A DNA stretch of 64,000 nucleotides from Pseudolactococcus plantarum (GCF_002441715.1 NZ_JXJX01000008.1:62001-126000); one strand, 5' to 3'. Shown: positions 52,106 to 61,889, numbered from the stretch's first letter. Notes: generated by a model not told the origin, from the sequence alone. Numbers and translations: made by a program.

Positions 52106-53473
52106 ATGATAACTAAAGAATTTGATACGATTGTTGCAATCTCTACACCTCTTGGCGAAGGGGCGATTGGGATTGTCAGACTTTCAGGACAAGAGGCGAT
52201 TCAAATTGCTGATAAAGTCTTCAAGGGTAAGGCTTTGGCAGACTGCGAGACACATACGCTGAATTATGGGCATATAGTTGAAGAGACACGTGTACTAGAT
52301 GAAGTGATGGTTGGTGTGATGAAAGCACCTAAAACGTTCACTAGAGAAGATGTTGTTGAAATCAACACGCATGGCGGTATTGCAGTTATGAATGAAATCT
52401 TGCAACTTCTCTTGCGTAATGGTGCACGTATGGCTGAACCAGGTGAATTTACTAAACGTGCCTTTTTAAATGGTCGAATGGATCTCTCACAAGCAGAAGC
52501 CGTCATGGACCTCATCCGTGCCAAAACTGATCAGGCGATGTCGATTGCTGTGCAACAGTTAGATGGTAGTTTATCATCCTTGATCAACAATACACGTCAG
52601 AATATCCTTGAAACACTCGCGCAAGTTGAGGTGAATATTGATTATCCAGAATACGATGACGTAGAAGAATTGACCACAAAATTACTTCGTGAAAAAACAG
52701 CTGAGTTTAGACACTTACTCGATAACCTGCTTAAAACAGCTAAACGCGGTAAAATTCTTCGTGAAGGGCTTTCTACTGCTATCATCGGGCGTCCTAATGT
52801 CGGTAAGTCTAGTTTACTCAACCATCTACTTAGAGAAGAAAAAGCGATTGTCACGGATATTGCAGGTACAACGCGTGATGTGATAGAAGAGTATGTTAAT
52901 ATTAATGGCGTACCATTAAAACTAGTGGATACCGCAGGTATTCGCGAAACTGATGACATCGTGGAGCAGATTGGTGTAGAACGCTCACACAAAGCATTAA
53001 CTGAAGCCGATTTAGTATTACTGCTACTTAATGCTAGCGAGCAACTAAGTGACCAAGATGAGGCTTTATTAGCCTTGACACAAGAGACTAACCGGATCAT
53101 CTTACTCAATAAAACAGATTTACCCGAAAAGATTGATTTATCAAAATTACCAGACGATATCATCAAAATTTCGGTACTCAAAGATACAAATATTGATAAG
53201 ATTGAAGACCGTATCAATACACTCTTTTTTGACAACGCTGGTATAGTTGAACAGGATGCTACATATCTCTCTAACTCTCGACATATCGCCTTAATAGAGC
53301 AGGCACTGGCCTCATTAGATGCGGTAAATGACGGACTTGATATGGGAATGCCTGTCGATCTTGTCCAAGTTGACATGACTAGAACATGGGAAGTTCTCGG
53401 TGAAATCACTGGAGATAGTGCACCAGATGAATTAATTACACAGTTATTTAGCCAATTTTGTCTAGGAAAATAA
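52106..53473 (+). CDS. mnmE: tRNA modification GTPase MnmE
   Basis: The 455-residue protein has the N-terminal tetrahydrofolate-binding domain ([20 protein letters not shown]), a helical domain, the inserted GTPase ([34 protein letters not shown]) and the C-terminal FCLGK with the conserved cysteine. With MnmG it modifies the wobble uridine of several tRNAs. It is a single gene, preceded by a promoter almost at the start codon. Confidence 0.97.
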   Translation: MITKEFDTIVAISTPLGEGAIGIVRLSGQEAIQIADKVFKGKALADCETHTLNYGHIVEETRVLDEVMVGVMKAPKTFTREDVVEINTHGGIAVMNEILQLLLRNGARMAEPGEFTKRAFLNGRMDLSQAEAVMDLIRAKTDQAMSIAVQQLDGSLSSLINNTRQNILETLAQVEVNIDYPEYDDVEELTTKLLREKTAEFRHLLDNLLKTAKRGKILREGLSTAIIGRPNVGKSSLLNHLLREEKAIVTDIAGTTRDVIEEYVNINGVPLKLVDTAGIRETDDIVEQIGVERSHKALTEADLVLLLLNASEQLSDQDEALLALTQETNRIILLNKTDLPEKIDLSKLPDDIIKISVLKDTNIDKIEDRINTLFFDNAGIVEQDATYLSNSRHIALIEQALASLDAVNDGLDMGMPVDLVQVDMTRTWEVLGEITGDSAPDELITQLFSQFCLGK

Positions 53474-53482
53474 CGATGACTA

Positions 53483-53523
53483 TAAAAAGACCAAGCACAT
53501 CAGTTGATGTACTTGGTCTTTTA
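53483..53523. terminator. Bidirectional rho-independent terminator
   Basis: AAAAGACCAAG and CTTGGTCTTTT, with an inner ACATCA/TGATGT stem, lie between the convergent mnmE and dtpT genes. Confidence 0.92.
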
Positions 53524-53551
53524 GTTGATAGAAGACTAACATATGAATTAA

Positions 53552-55000
53552 TTAGTCACCAATCATATGTGTTAACTGTTTAGCACCTATGACTAAACCA
53601 ATTGCAAATAAGATAGGCACAGATGCGTAGATAGCAAAATAAAGTACCGTATGATTTAAATAAAATCCTGATAAGCTTGCATTGATACCTTGACCTACTG
53701 AATTAGATAAAAACCAAATTGCCATCATCTGTGCTTCAAACGCTTTAGGAGCTAAACGGTTTGTAACAGCAAGTGACACAGGAGAGATGAGCACCTCACC
53801 AAAAGCGACTACCCCAAGAGATAAAACAATCCAGTTTGCTGAAAAACCACTACCGGTTAATGCTGGAGTTAATAAGAGTAGATAGCTTGCCCCAACCAAG
53901 GCCATCCCTATCGCATAGCGTTGAAATAGATTGGGTAATTTATCAGCAAATACTTTATAAACAAAGGCCATAGTTGCTGTCCCAAACACCACAACAAATG
54001 GATTCACAGCTTGCACCATCGCATCAGCAATCTTGAAACCAATAAAATTATGATCCGAACGGGTCACAAATTCTGCAACTATCGTCCCACCACCTTCTTG
54101 GACTGCCCAAAGTGCAACACCAGATAAGAATATCGGAATATAAGCCACAACTTTGCGTTTTTCACCAGATGTCACAAGTTTACTCGTTAAGATATGTGTA
54201 AAATAATAACCTGTTAACACAACTGCTGCTACAGTAACGACCTTAGAAAGGGCACCGATAGAAAATGTATGTGTCATGATACTAAGCCAAAACCCAAAGA
54301 CTATAATCACAATGATACTAACGATGGTCAAAGTTACTTTTTTACGCTCAGTTTTTGCGATTGGATTAGGTGCTAAAACATCAAGATGATGTCTAAGAAA
54401 TCTTGCATATCCCCAAACATAAATTGCAAGGCCTAGTCCCATAACAACTGCTGCAGCTGAGAAGGCAACATGAAAACCATATTTTATTTGCAAAGCAGAT
54501 ACTACAATTGGTGATATGAAGCTACCGAGATTTATCGCAACATAGAACAATGAGAAGGCGACGTTCGCATCTTTGTCATCTTTAACAACACTACCAACTA
54601 ATGTCGATACGTTGGGTTTTAACATCCCAGTCCCAATAATCAATAGCGCTAAGGATGCCAGTAAGGCCGGCTCACCAAAAGGTAAAGCCAAAACAATGTG
54701 ACCAGCTAGAATGAAAACACCACCGATCGTAACGATACGAGCAGCACCAAATACTCTATCTGATAGCCACCCACCAACAATTGTTGACATATAGATCAAG
54801 GCACCATATAAGGCAGAAATTGCGACGCCATCAGCGCGCGGTAATCCTAGGCCACCTTGAGCAGTAGTATTAATCATATAATAAAGTAAAACCGCTTTCA
54901 TCCCGTAGTATGAAAAACGTTCAGCAAATTCTGTTCCTAGAATAGTTGGAAAACCTTTTGCCAACCCAAACAGTCCTTTTTTCTGTTCCACTTCTGTCAT
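53552..55000 (-). CDS. dtpT: Di-/tripeptide transporter, POT family
   Basis: The 482-residue protein has about 14 membrane helices and the POT ExxERF motif (TEFAERFSYYGMKAVLLYYM), GGWLSDRVFGAARIV and FSLFYVAINLGSF. It imports di- and tripeptides with protons, which suits an organism fed on proteins. GGGAG precedes the ATG. I found no convincing CodY box in its upstream region. Confidence 0.95.
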   Translation of the reverse strand: MTEVEQKKGLFGLAKGFPTILGTEFAERFSYYGMKAVLLYYMINTTAQGGLGLPRADGVAISALYGALIYMSTIVGGWLSDRVFGAARIVTIGGVFILAGHIVLALPFGEPALLASLALLIIGTGMLKPNVSTLVGSVVKDDKDANVAFSLFYVAINLGSFISPIVVSALQIKYGFHVAFSAAAVVMGLGLAIYVWGYARFLRHHLDVLAPNPIAKTERKKVTLTIVSIIVIIVFGFWLSIMTHTFSIGALSKVVTVAAVVLTGYYFTHILTSKLVTSGEKRKVVAYIPIFLSGVALWAVQEGGGTIVAEFVTRSDHNFIGFKIADAMVQAVNPFVVVFGTATMAFVYKVFADKLPNLFQRYAIGMALVGASYLLLLTPALTGSGFSANWIVLSLGVVAFGEVLISPVSLAVTNRLAPKAFEAQMMAIWFLSNSVGQGINASLSGFYLNHTVLYFAIYASVPILFAIGLVIGAKQLTHMIGD

Positions 55001-55247
55001 GGAAATCTCCCTTTAATTTTAAGTATGCTAGCGAATGATGCAAGCGTCATTTTAGCACACTACTTGATTTTTCAAAGTTATGCCCAAGTATAGTCATCAT
55101 CACCAGTGCATCTTATAATAAATTTAAATTCCATATTTTTTTATAATTAATTTGAAATAAAAATAAATCTATAATAGTTTCGAAATCAACATCAATTCTA
55201 TCATAAGAACGGTTCCTTGGCAACTACCAGATTACTTTCTATCACAT

Positions 55248-55278
55248 AAAAAAGAACAATTCACTAGATTGTTCTTTA
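55248..55278 (-). terminator. Rho-independent terminator after the SDR gene
   Basis: AAAGAACAAT and ATTGTTCTTT pair across a 7-nt loop, with a T run on the minus strand. Confidence 0.85.
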
Positions 55279-55287
55279 AACTTATTA

Positions 55288-56121
55288 TTATTTTTCAGTT
55301 CGACGTGAGACCCTTTTTAGCATCAGCCCCAACGTTTTATTAAACAAATAAGGATGAGATCTTGCAAACCAGACTGTCATCTTATCAGCGACACTATTAA
55401 AGTATCGTCCTTTAACTCGCTGATCAGTCGCAGCCTTATAAAATAGGGCCGCGATCTTATCTGCACTAGAAACAAATGCATTATTATTAACTGTTAATAA
55501 GCCACCAACGCGACTTAACAAAGGCAGATAGACAGAGTCCTCTTTAGCATTTTTACGTGCATTATCCATCGCGATATCACCCCAAGCTGAGCGCGTTAAT
55601 CCTGGCTGTATCGTAATACTACGTACACCAAACGATTTCACTTCCATATCAAGCGCATCACTCCAAAGTTGTAATGCTGCTTTAGTTGCATGATAATACG
55701 ACCCTAAAGGTAGATAGACATTGGCACCTATAGATGAAATATTAATAATTCTACCTGATTTTTGCTGTCTCATCGTAGGTAATACCAATTGACTTAGCTC
55801 TGCTGCACCAAAAAAATTGGTCTCAAATTGTTTTTTAGCGTTCGATAGAGGTACCTCTTCCACAGCGCCATATTCACCGTATCCAGCATTATTGATCAAG
55901 ACATCAATTCGGCCAGCCTCTTTGATGATAGTCTCTATAAAGGCTGTATTTGATTGATGATCGGTCACATCTAAGCGTAGTGCATGTATCCCATCTTCAG
56001 TTGGGATCTTTTCAACACGTCTTGCACCACCGTATACTAGCCATCCTTTAGACGCAAATAACTTGGCTGCAGCAAGTCCCATTCCATTACTTGCACCAGT
56101 AATTACAACTACTTTTTTCAT
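55288..56121 (-). CDS. Short-chain dehydrogenase/reductase
   Basis: The 277-residue enzyme has TGASNGMGLAAAKLF for cofactor binding, NNAGYGEYG, a catalytic Ser in INISSIGA and YYHATKAAL with Tyr and Lys. The classical SDR fold resembles YusZ-type oxidoreductases; the substrate is unknown. ATG 56121 has AAAGGAG 6 nt upstream; a GTG directly before it is less likely. It is 11 nt after recG and probably cotranscribed with it. Confidence 0.9.
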   Translation of the reverse strand: MKKVVVITGASNGMGLAAAKLFASKGWLVYGGARRVEKIPTEDGIHALRLDVTDHQSNTAFIETIIKEAGRIDVLINNAGYGEYGAVEEVPLSNAKKQFETNFFGAAELSQLVLPTMRQQKSGRIINISSIGANVYLPLGSYYHATKAALQLWSDALDMEVKSFGVRSITIQPGLTRSAWGDIAMDNARKNAKEDSVYLPLLSRVGGLLTVNNNAFVSSADKIAALFYKAATDQRVKGRYFNSVADKMTVWFARSHPYLFNKTLGLMLKRVSRRTEK

Positions 56122-56132
56122 CACTATCTCCT

Positions 56133-58151
56133 TTAATCGAAACTCTCTTCATTTGATAAGTTCGCCAAAATCATCTCATAGGCTGCTTTTTGCGAGCCAT
56201 CTTTTTCTTTACATATAGTAATCGCTTCTGTACGTGCTACTTCTAAAATAGGGTAGTCATTGACAATATCAGCAACTGAAAATTCTGGAATACCTGATTG
56301 TCGTGTGCCAAAAATCTCCCCACTACCACGCATTTTCAAATCTTCTTCTGCCAAGACAAACCCATTTTGTGTTTCGGTCATGATCTTCATCCTATGCTTA
56401 CCACTATCTGATTTTGGATTAGCAACTAGTATCGTCGTCGATTTTTTTTCTCCACGGCCAACACGACCACGTAATTGATGCAGTTGGGACAATCCAAAAC
56501 GATCAGCATCCATGATTACCATAAGTGTTGCGTTAGGCACATTCACGCCAACCTCAATTACCGTTGTTGATACCAAGACATCATATTTTCGTGCCTTGAA
56601 ATCCATCATGATTTGATCTTTTTCACTATTCTTTAATTTACCATGTAATAGCGCAATTTTTACATTATCACCAAAAAATGCTTGTAAATCATGAAATAAA
56701 TCAGTCGCATTTTTTAAATCCATCACTTCACTCTCCTCAATCAAAGGAGAAATAAAGTAAACTTGAGCACCTTTAGTAATCTCATCACTTACCCACGGTA
56801 AAACACTCGGTAAAAGCTGCTCATGTTTAACCCAACGTGTCGTGATAGGCTTTCTCCCAGCGGGTAATTCATCAATGATTGAAACATCCATATCGCCAAA
56901 TGCGGTGATAGCAAGCGTTCTTGGAATCGGTGTAGCAGTCATCATTAGCACATCAGGATTTTGTCCTTTTTCTCGAAAAATACGACGCTGATTAACCCCA
57001 AAACGATGTTGTTCATCTGTTATAACCAGACCCAGTGCATGATAATTCACTGATTCTTGAATCAAAGCATGTGTCCCAGTGATCATCTGAATCTCACCTG
57101 ACTCAAGGCCAGCTAATATGTCACGTCGCTCAGCAATTTTCATACCACCAGTTAACAAACCAACCGATAACTCCGGAAATAAGGCTTGTAAACTGTCATA
57201 ATGTTGTTGAGCCAAAATTTCAGTCGGTACCATCAAGGCTGCTTGGAACCCAGCTTTTACAGCAGTATACATAGCCAGACTTGCGACAACCGTTTTACCA
57301 CTTCCTACATCCCCTTGTAACAACCGATTCATATGATAAGGGCTTGCCATATCAGTAATAATTTCACGTAACGATTGCTTCTGAGCTGCAGTTAAGGGAA
57401 AAGGTAAAGTCTTTATTTTTTCTACAAGCGCTTCTTTATCAAAGTCTATCGTTAAACCACGTGCCATGCACTTATCTTTTAAACGAAGAACTTGCATTTT
57501 AAATTGAAAATAAAACAACTCTTCAAACTTCATTCGACGCAAAGCCTGATGATGAGCTGCTTCATCAGCTGGAAAGTGCATATCATGTACAGCTGTTTTA
57601 CGACTCACCAATCTATATTTTTCTAATAATGATGGCGGTAAATTCTCAGGTATCAATTCTCCCACACCTGCATCAAATACTGACTGTAATAGTGAGACTA
57701 AAGCTGATTGTTTTACGTTCTTCATCACATGATAGACAGGTTGGAAACTATTTTCAACCTGTGCAAGGATTTTCATACCTGTAAGGCTTAATTTTTTGGC
57801 ATCCCATTTACCATAAATCGCAATCTCCTTATCCAACTCAACCTTACTTTGAAGATAAGGCTGATTAAAAAAGCTGATCGCAATCACCACCTCATCTTGT
57901 TTGATTTTAAAGGTTAATCGATTTCGACGAGGGCCATAATAACTGACATTTGCAGGGGTCACTACTGTACCGATGATTGTTGTCTTTTCACCATCTATCA
58001 ATTCGAAAACTGGTTTAGCCGCAAAATCATCATATCTAAAAGGAAAGTATTCCAATAAATCAGATATAGTAAAAATACCCAGCTGATGATATCGCTCGGC
58101 AGATTTTGGGCCTACACCTTTTAAAAATTGAATTGAATCTAGCAGTTTCAT
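56133..58151 (-). CDS. recG: ATP-dependent DNA helicase RecG
   Basis: The 672-residue helicase has the wedge/OB domain, helicase motif I GDVGSGKTVVA, motif II as DEQH (VITDEQHRFG), motif III MTATPIPRTL and the C-terminal QLRGRVGRGEKKS with the TRG segment. It remodels stalled replication forks. The start has no Shine-Dalgarno; TGGTATAAT ends 6 nt before the ATG, predicting a leaderless mRNA. Confidence 0.97.
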   Translation of the reverse strand: MKLLDSIQFLKGVGPKSAERYHQLGIFTISDLLEYFPFRYDDFAAKPVFELIDGEKTTIIGTVVTPANVSYYGPRRNRLTFKIKQDEVVIAISFFNQPYLQSKVELDKEIAIYGKWDAKKLSLTGMKILAQVENSFQPVYHVMKNVKQSALVSLLQSVFDAGVGELIPENLPPSLLEKYRLVSRKTAVHDMHFPADEAAHHQALRRMKFEELFYFQFKMQVLRLKDKCMARGLTIDFDKEALVEKIKTLPFPLTAAQKQSLREIITDMASPYHMNRLLQGDVGSGKTVVASLAMYTAVKAGFQAALMVPTEILAQQHYDSLQALFPELSVGLLTGGMKIAERRDILAGLESGEIQMITGTHALIQESVNYHALGLVITDEQHRFGVNQRRIFREKGQNPDVLMMTATPIPRTLAITAFGDMDVSIIDELPAGRKPITTRWVKHEQLLPSVLPWVSDEITKGAQVYFISPLIEESEVMDLKNATDLFHDLQAFFGDNVKIALLHGKLKNSEKDQIMMDFKARKYDVLVSTTVIEVGVNVPNATLMVIMDADRFGLSQLHQLRGRVGRGEKKSTTILVANPKSDSGKHRMKIMTETQNGFVLAEEDLKMRGSGEIFGTRQSGIPEFSVADIVNDYPILEVARTEAITICKEKDGSQKAAYEMILANLSNEESFD

Positions 58152-58166
58152 ACCATCATTATACCA
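58152..58166 (-). promoter_or_regulatory. Extended -10 promoter of recG predicting a leaderless mRNA
   Basis: On the minus strand TGGTATAAT (TATAAT at 58158-58163) is followed by six nt and the ATG. No Shine-Dalgarno is present between them. Confidence 0.65.
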
Positions 58167-58249
58167 TGTTCACACTATACACAGACTAATTTAGTACTAT
58201 TCCTCATTTAAACGATTAAGTAGTCTGTTACCATTTACCTCACATACAA

Positions 58250-58447
58250 TCATATTAAAGAAAAATAAATCCGATAAACATAACAAATTGAAATAACTAA
58301 CGCTAATAAAACAAATACAAAAATCACTTCATTGACTAAAAGTTTAACTGGAGAAATATCACGACTTTGCAAGAGCTTTTTAGCAGACAAGAAACTACAT
58401 AATAATAATGATAAAGGAATAATAAATATTATGTCCTTACTTCCCAA
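58250..58447 (-). CDS. Possible small two-helix membrane protein
   Basis: This 65-codon frame encodes two hydrophobic helices (about residues 6-20 and 38-60) separated by a basic loop, a believable small membrane protein. It opens with TTG and has no clear Shine-Dalgarno, and I know no homologue. It lies in the 512-nt gap between recG and ylbF, which otherwise holds only a terminator at 58617-58640. It may be spurious. Confidence 0.3.
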   Translation of the reverse strand: MGSKDIIFIIPLSLLLCSFLSAKKLLQSRDISPVKLLVNEVIFVFVLLALVISICYVYRIYFSLI

Positions 58448-58616
58448 ATTATCTATCAGATCAATAGGTTATACCTGTAGATATCTTAATAGCTCCAAAA
58501 ACAGCAACCAATCATATCCAAACACGATAACGATTATTATGACATACATATCATACCACTTTACTATTCAAAAAACGATATAAAGTACTCTCTTTTTATC
58601 CATATCAGAGTACAAT

Positions 58617-58640
58617 AAAAAGGGGTCTCTTCCCCTTTTT
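58617..58640 (-). terminator. Rho-independent terminator after ylbF
   Basis: AAAAAGGGG and CCCCTTTTT form the stem with a 6-nt loop, and the minus strand continues into T-rich sequence. Confidence 0.88.
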
Positions 58641-58663
58641 ACTTTACTTACTTATATCACAGA

Positions 58664-58990
58664 TTACTGAGCGTATAATTCTTGAAGTGGTTTAAAGACG
58701 ATATCTTGTAAGTCACTTGTGATCGTTTGCAAGGCTTGCTCTTTAGTTAATAGTTCGGACATCACAGCATTTTCTTGTAAACTAGCAAATAATTCCTGTG
58801 CTGATTTTTGCTCTTCTTCACTAAGTGCTTGACCTGTTTGCATCTTCATTTGGACATCCATAAACTGCGCATATAAAGCACTAGCTGTTTCATCTGCTTT
58901 AACTGCCGCTAATGCAGAAACAACTGCCTGATATTCTGGTAATGCACGCAGTTCACGTTCAAGTTGATTCATTGTATCATAAATATTCAT
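58664..58990 (-). CDS. YlbF/YmcA-family protein (UPF0342)
   Basis: The 108-residue, all-helical protein matches the YlbF/YmcA family: LERELRALPEYQAV, LYAQFMDVQMKMQTGQALSEEE. Relatives in Bacillus act with RNase Y in mRNA processing; in lactococci the role is unproven. GAGGAGAAA precedes the ATG. It is a single-gene unit. Confidence 0.9.
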   Translation of the reverse strand: MNIYDTMNQLERELRALPEYQAVVSALAAVKADETASALYAQFMDVQMKMQTGQALSEEEQKSAQELFASLQENAVMSELLTKEQALQTITSDLQDIVFKPLQELYAQ

Positions 58991-59112
58991 TATTTCTCCT
59001 CATAACTCAATTGATCTAGCTTAAATGAGTATACTAATTTTTCAAAATTTTCTATGCTCTTATTTTACCAAACTAAAAGATAAACTGCCAGACATATACT
59101 TATCTTGTTAGC

Positions 59113-59466
59113 TTATGCTTTTTTTACAACTGACCCTTTTAGACCCATTGCACCAAAACCATCGATTTTAGCATCAATAAAATGACCATTTTTACCATTT
59201 TCATTGAGTCGAATATTTTTAGCTTTCGTTCCTTTTTTAATCGGCTTTGGCATACCTTTAACAGTTAGGTCTTGGATAATAATAACATCATCCCCATCGG
59301 CTAATAGCGTCCCTACAGAGTCTTCTACAGTAAATTTAGAGGCATCGCTAGCAGCTGCTATGTCAGATACACTAAATTCATTACCACATTCAGAACAACC
59401 AAAAGTTGTATCTGACAACTCATATGTGAACTCACTACCACAACTTATACACTTTTGTGCTTCCAT
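59113..59466 (-). CDS. yjdM: PhnA/YjdM-family zinc-ribbon protein
   Basis: The 117-residue protein has an N-terminal zinc ribbon (CISCGSEF and CSECGNEF) and the PhnA domain (VEDSVGTLLADGDDVIIIQDLTVKG, KKGTKAKNIRL, IDGFGAMGLKGSVVKK). Despite its historic link to alkylphosphonate use, the cellular role is unclear. TTGGAGAA precedes the ATG. Confidence 0.92.
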   Translation of the reverse strand: MEAQKCISCGSEFTYELSDTTFGCSECGNEFSVSDIAAASDASKFTVEDSVGTLLADGDDVIIIQDLTVKGMPKPIKKGTKAKNIRLNENGKNGHFIDAKIDGFGAMGLKGSVVKKA

Positions 59467-59512
59467 AATTCTCCAATTCTCTTTACATTAGTACATTAAT
59501 AAAATTGCAACA

Positions 59513-59542
59513 AAAAACAGAGGAGCTAAGCTTCTCTGTTTT
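59513..59542 (-). terminator. Rho-independent terminator after gap
   Basis: AAAACAGAG and CTCTGTTTT pair around a GAGCT/AAGCTTC inner part, and the minus strand continues into a T run. Confidence 0.88.
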
Positions 59543-59560
59543 AAACGTTAAATAACAGAA

Positions 59561-60571
59561 TTATTTAGCGATTTTAGCGAAATATTCAAGAGTACGAACA
59601 AGGTTAGATGTGTAAGACATTTCGTTGTCATACCAAGCAACTGTTTTAACTAATTGAACACCGTTAGCTTCAGTAACTTCAGTTTGAGTTGCATCAAACA
59701 ATGAAGAGTTAGAGATACCTACGATATCAGAAGAAACGATTTCGTCTTCGTTGTATCCGTAAGATTCGTTAGCTGCAGCTTTCATTGCAGCGTTAACTTC
59801 TTCAACAGTTACGTTTTTGTCAAGAACTGAAACAAGTTCAGTTAATGAACCAGTTGGAACTGGAACACGTTGTGCATGACCTTGAAGTTTACCGTTCAAT
59901 TCTGGTAATACAAGACCGATAGCTTTAGCAGCACCAGTTGAGTTAGGTGTGATGTTTTCTGCTGCAGCACGTGCACGACGGAAGTCTCCACCACGGTGAG
60001 GACCGTCAAGAGTCATTTGGTCACCAGTGTAAGCGTGGATAGTTGTCATAGTACCAACTTTAAGACCAAAGTTTTTGTTCAAAGCATCAGCCATTGGTGC
60101 AAGACAGTTAGTAGTACATGATGCACCAGAGATAACTGTTTCTTCACCAGTTAATACTTCATGGTTAGTGTTGAAAACGATTGTTTTAACATCGTTTCCA
60201 CCAGGAGCTGTAATAACAACTTTTTTAGCACCGTTAGCGTGTAAATGTTGTTCAGCTTTTTCTTTAGTTGCGAAGAAACCAGTTGCTTCAAGAACGATTT
60301 CTGCACCTTCTTCAGCCCAGTTGATGTTAGCTGGGTTAGCTTCAGCAGTAACTTTAACGAATTTGCCGTTAACTTCGAATCCACCCTCTTTAACTTCAAC
60401 TTTACCGTCGAAGCGTCCTTGAGTAGTATCATATTTCAACAAGTGAGCAAGCATTGCTGGATCAGTAAGATCGTTGATTGCAACAACTTCAACACCTTCA
60501 ACGTTTTGAATACGACGGAAAGCAAGACGACCGATACGGCCAAAACCGTTAATACCAACTTTAACTACCAT
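59561..60571 (-). CDS. gap: Glyceraldehyde-3-phosphate dehydrogenase
   Basis: The 336-residue enzyme has the NAD-binding start [15 protein letters not shown] and the active-site [12 protein letters not shown] with the catalytic cysteine, and the C-terminal [20 protein letters not shown]. It performs the NAD-linked oxidation step of glycolysis. A full AGGAGG site and uniform codon choice mark high expression; the repetitive codon use also creates long antisense open frames. Confidence 0.98.
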   Translation of the reverse strand: MVVKVGINGFGRIGRLAFRRIQNVEGVEVVAINDLTDPAMLAHLLKYDTTQGRFDGKVEVKEGGFEVNGKFVKVTAEANPANINWAEEGAEIVLEATGFFATKEKAEQHLHANGAKKVVITAPGGNDVKTIVFNTNHEVLTGEETVISGASCTTNCLAPMADALNKNFGLKVGTMTTIHAYTGDQMTLDGPHRGGDFRRARAAAENITPNSTGAAKAIGLVLPELNGKLQGHAQRVPVPTGSLTELVSVLDKNVTVEEVNAAMKAAANESYGYNEDEIVSSDIVGISNSSLFDATQTEVTEANGVQLVKTVAWYDNEMSYTSNLVRTLEYFAKIAK

Positions 60572-60736
60572 TTTGTAGTAATCCTCCTATGGAAATAAAA
60601 ACTTTATACTTGAATGCATATGCATTCTACAATTGAAAGTTAATTATTTAACTTACACTATAATCATACCTTTTTTATCGTATATTTGCAAGAAAAAACG
60701 CTATATTTACATTGTTTTGTACTATAACAAAAAATA

Positions 60737-60762
60737 AAAAAGGACTAAAAACGTCCTTTTAA
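60737..60762 (-). terminator. Rho-independent terminator after rocS-like gene
   Basis: AAAAGGAC and GTCCTTTT pair across a 7-nt loop, with a T-rich tail on the minus strand. Confidence 0.82.
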
Positions 60763-60787
60763 GTCAATATATTAAATCTGTACTACA

Positions 60788-61228
60788 TTACTTTTTAAAT
60801 AGTCTCGCAAAAAAACCTTTTGATTTTTCGTCTGCAAGCTCTATCAATGTCTGTTCTCGCTCAGTTAAGGCTTTAGCAGTTAACTGTTGTTGCTGATCTA
60901 ATTGCTTGTCTTTTTCAGCAATTTGGCTATCTTTCATCACAATTTGTTCGTTCAACCGCTCAATCTCTTTATTCTTGTCTGTTAATAATTGAGAAATGAG
61001 CTTTTCAAAATCAACTGCCCCTGTTGCTTTGTCCTCTTCAACATCATCAACAAGAATTGTCTTGCCATAATGTTTTTCAAGAATAACTATTCCCTCACGG
61101 TTAACAACAGTAACACCACGTTCATTTTTACTTAAATACTCATCTTCAAGCTTTTTTACACGATTATTAATCGCTTGACGTGTTACGCCAAAAGCTTCAG
61201 CTAATTCTGTTACTGTCCCATTGATCAT
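60788..61228 (-). CDS. RocS-like chromosome segregation protein (DUF536)
   Basis: The 146-residue protein has an N-terminal HTH (TELAEAFGVTRQAINNRVKKL), a long coiled coil (about residues 85-130, rich in Lys, Glu and Gln) and a short amphipathic C-terminal helix (SKGFFARLFKK). This is the architecture of pneumococcal RocS, which binds DNA and the membrane and aids chromosome segregation; DUF536 proteins also occur beside plasmid replication genes. The chromosomal setting favours RocS. GGAGAG precedes the ATG. Confidence 0.75.
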   Translation of the reverse strand: MINGTVTELAEAFGVTRQAINNRVKKLEDEYLSKNERGVTVVNREGIVILEKHYGKTILVDDVEEDKATGAVDFEKLISQLLTDKNKEIERLNEQIVMKDSQIAEKDKQLDQQQQLTAKALTEREQTLIELADEKSKGFFARLFKK

Positions 61229-61375
61229 GATTTACTCTCCAAATATCAATATTATTTACTTATCAAATCTTTTCTTATTATAACATATTGTAAAACTTTA
61301 ATCGTGTAATCTATGCTCTAAACCGAGTCTACCTATATAAAAATATTGAATGATAGGTACTATTAAATAAAAATT

Positions 61376-61402
61376 ATAAAAAAAAAGACATATGTCTTCA
61401 TG
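61376..61402 (-). terminator. Probable terminator of the rRNA-tRNA operon
   Basis: On the minus strand the palindrome AAGACATATGTCTT is followed by a long T run after the last tRNA. The stem is short, so the call is moderate. Confidence 0.5.
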
Positions 61403-61414
61403 AATTTGCAATTA

Positions 61415-61498
61415 TACCGGCGGCCGGGGTCGAACCGGCACGTCCGTGAAGACACTGGATTTTGAGTCCAGCGCGTCTGCCAATTCCGCCACGCCGGC
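61415..61498 (-). tRNA. tRNA-Leu (CAA)
   Basis: The 84-nt cloverleaf has a long variable arm and the anticodon loop CTCAAAA. The acceptor stem is GCCGGCG with CGCCGGT and discriminator A. It is the last tRNA after the rRNA operon. Confidence 0.95.
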
Positions 61499-61525
61499 AA
61501 ATTCTAATATCGAAATTTCAATAAA

Positions 61526-61597
61526 CTGGGGTAGCTGGATTCGAACCAACGCATGAGGGAGTCAAAGTCCCTTGCCTTACCGCTTGGCTATACCCCA
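61526..61597 (-). tRNA. tRNA-Gln (TTG)
   Basis: The 72-nt cloverleaf has the anticodon loop CTTTGAC and starts TGGGGTA, typical of bacterial tRNA-Gln. GatCAB, encoded in this window, would amidate Glu on it. Confidence 0.95.
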
Positions 61598-61610
61598 AAA
61601 TTTAATTAAA

Positions 61611-61684
61611 GGCGGTCGACGGGAATCGAACCCGCGAGTGTCAGCGCCACAAGCTGATGTGTTAACCACTTCACCACGACCGCC
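61611..61684 (-). tRNA. tRNA-His (GTG)
   Basis: The 74-nt cloverleaf has the anticodon loop TTGTGGC and the 8-bp acceptor stem with the extra G-1 opposite C73 that marks tRNA-His. Confidence 0.95.
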
Positions 61685-61695
61685 AAAATGTGAAA

Positions 61696-61766
61696 CACGG
61701 GCAGCAGGAATTGAACCCACACCAAAGGTTTTGGAGACCTTTGTTCTACCTTTAAACTATGCCCGC
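61696..61766 (-). tRNA. tRNA-Trp (CCA)
   Basis: The 71-nt cloverleaf has the anticodon loop CTCCAAA and discriminator G. Confidence 0.95.
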
Positions 61767-61776
61767 AAAGGTAATA

Positions 61777-61857
61777 TGGAAGGGGAGGGATTCGAACCCC
61801 CGAACCCGAAGGAGCGGATTTACAGTCCGCCGCGTTTAGCCACTTCGCTACCCTTCC
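61777..61857 (-). tRNA. tRNA-Tyr (GTA)
   Basis: The 81-nt cloverleaf has a long variable arm and the anticodon loop CTGTAAA. Confidence 0.95.
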
Positions 61858-61889
61858 AAATTATGTTATTTCATTAGGTATAAACCTAA

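Noticed and set aside
52642-53409. 255-codon antisense frame inside mnmE
   Set aside because: It mirrors the codon structure of mnmE, has no ribosome site, and encodes a low-complexity Ser-rich sequence.
55001-55287. CodY box upstream of dtpT
   Set aside because: I looked for one because of the peptide-transport role, but found no stretch near consensus.
60075-60598. Several 90-120-codon frames overlapping gap
   Set aside because: They arise from the strong codon bias of gap and have no independent signals.
61572-61877. 101-codon plus-strand frame across the tRNA genes
   Set aside because: It reads antisense through four tRNAs.
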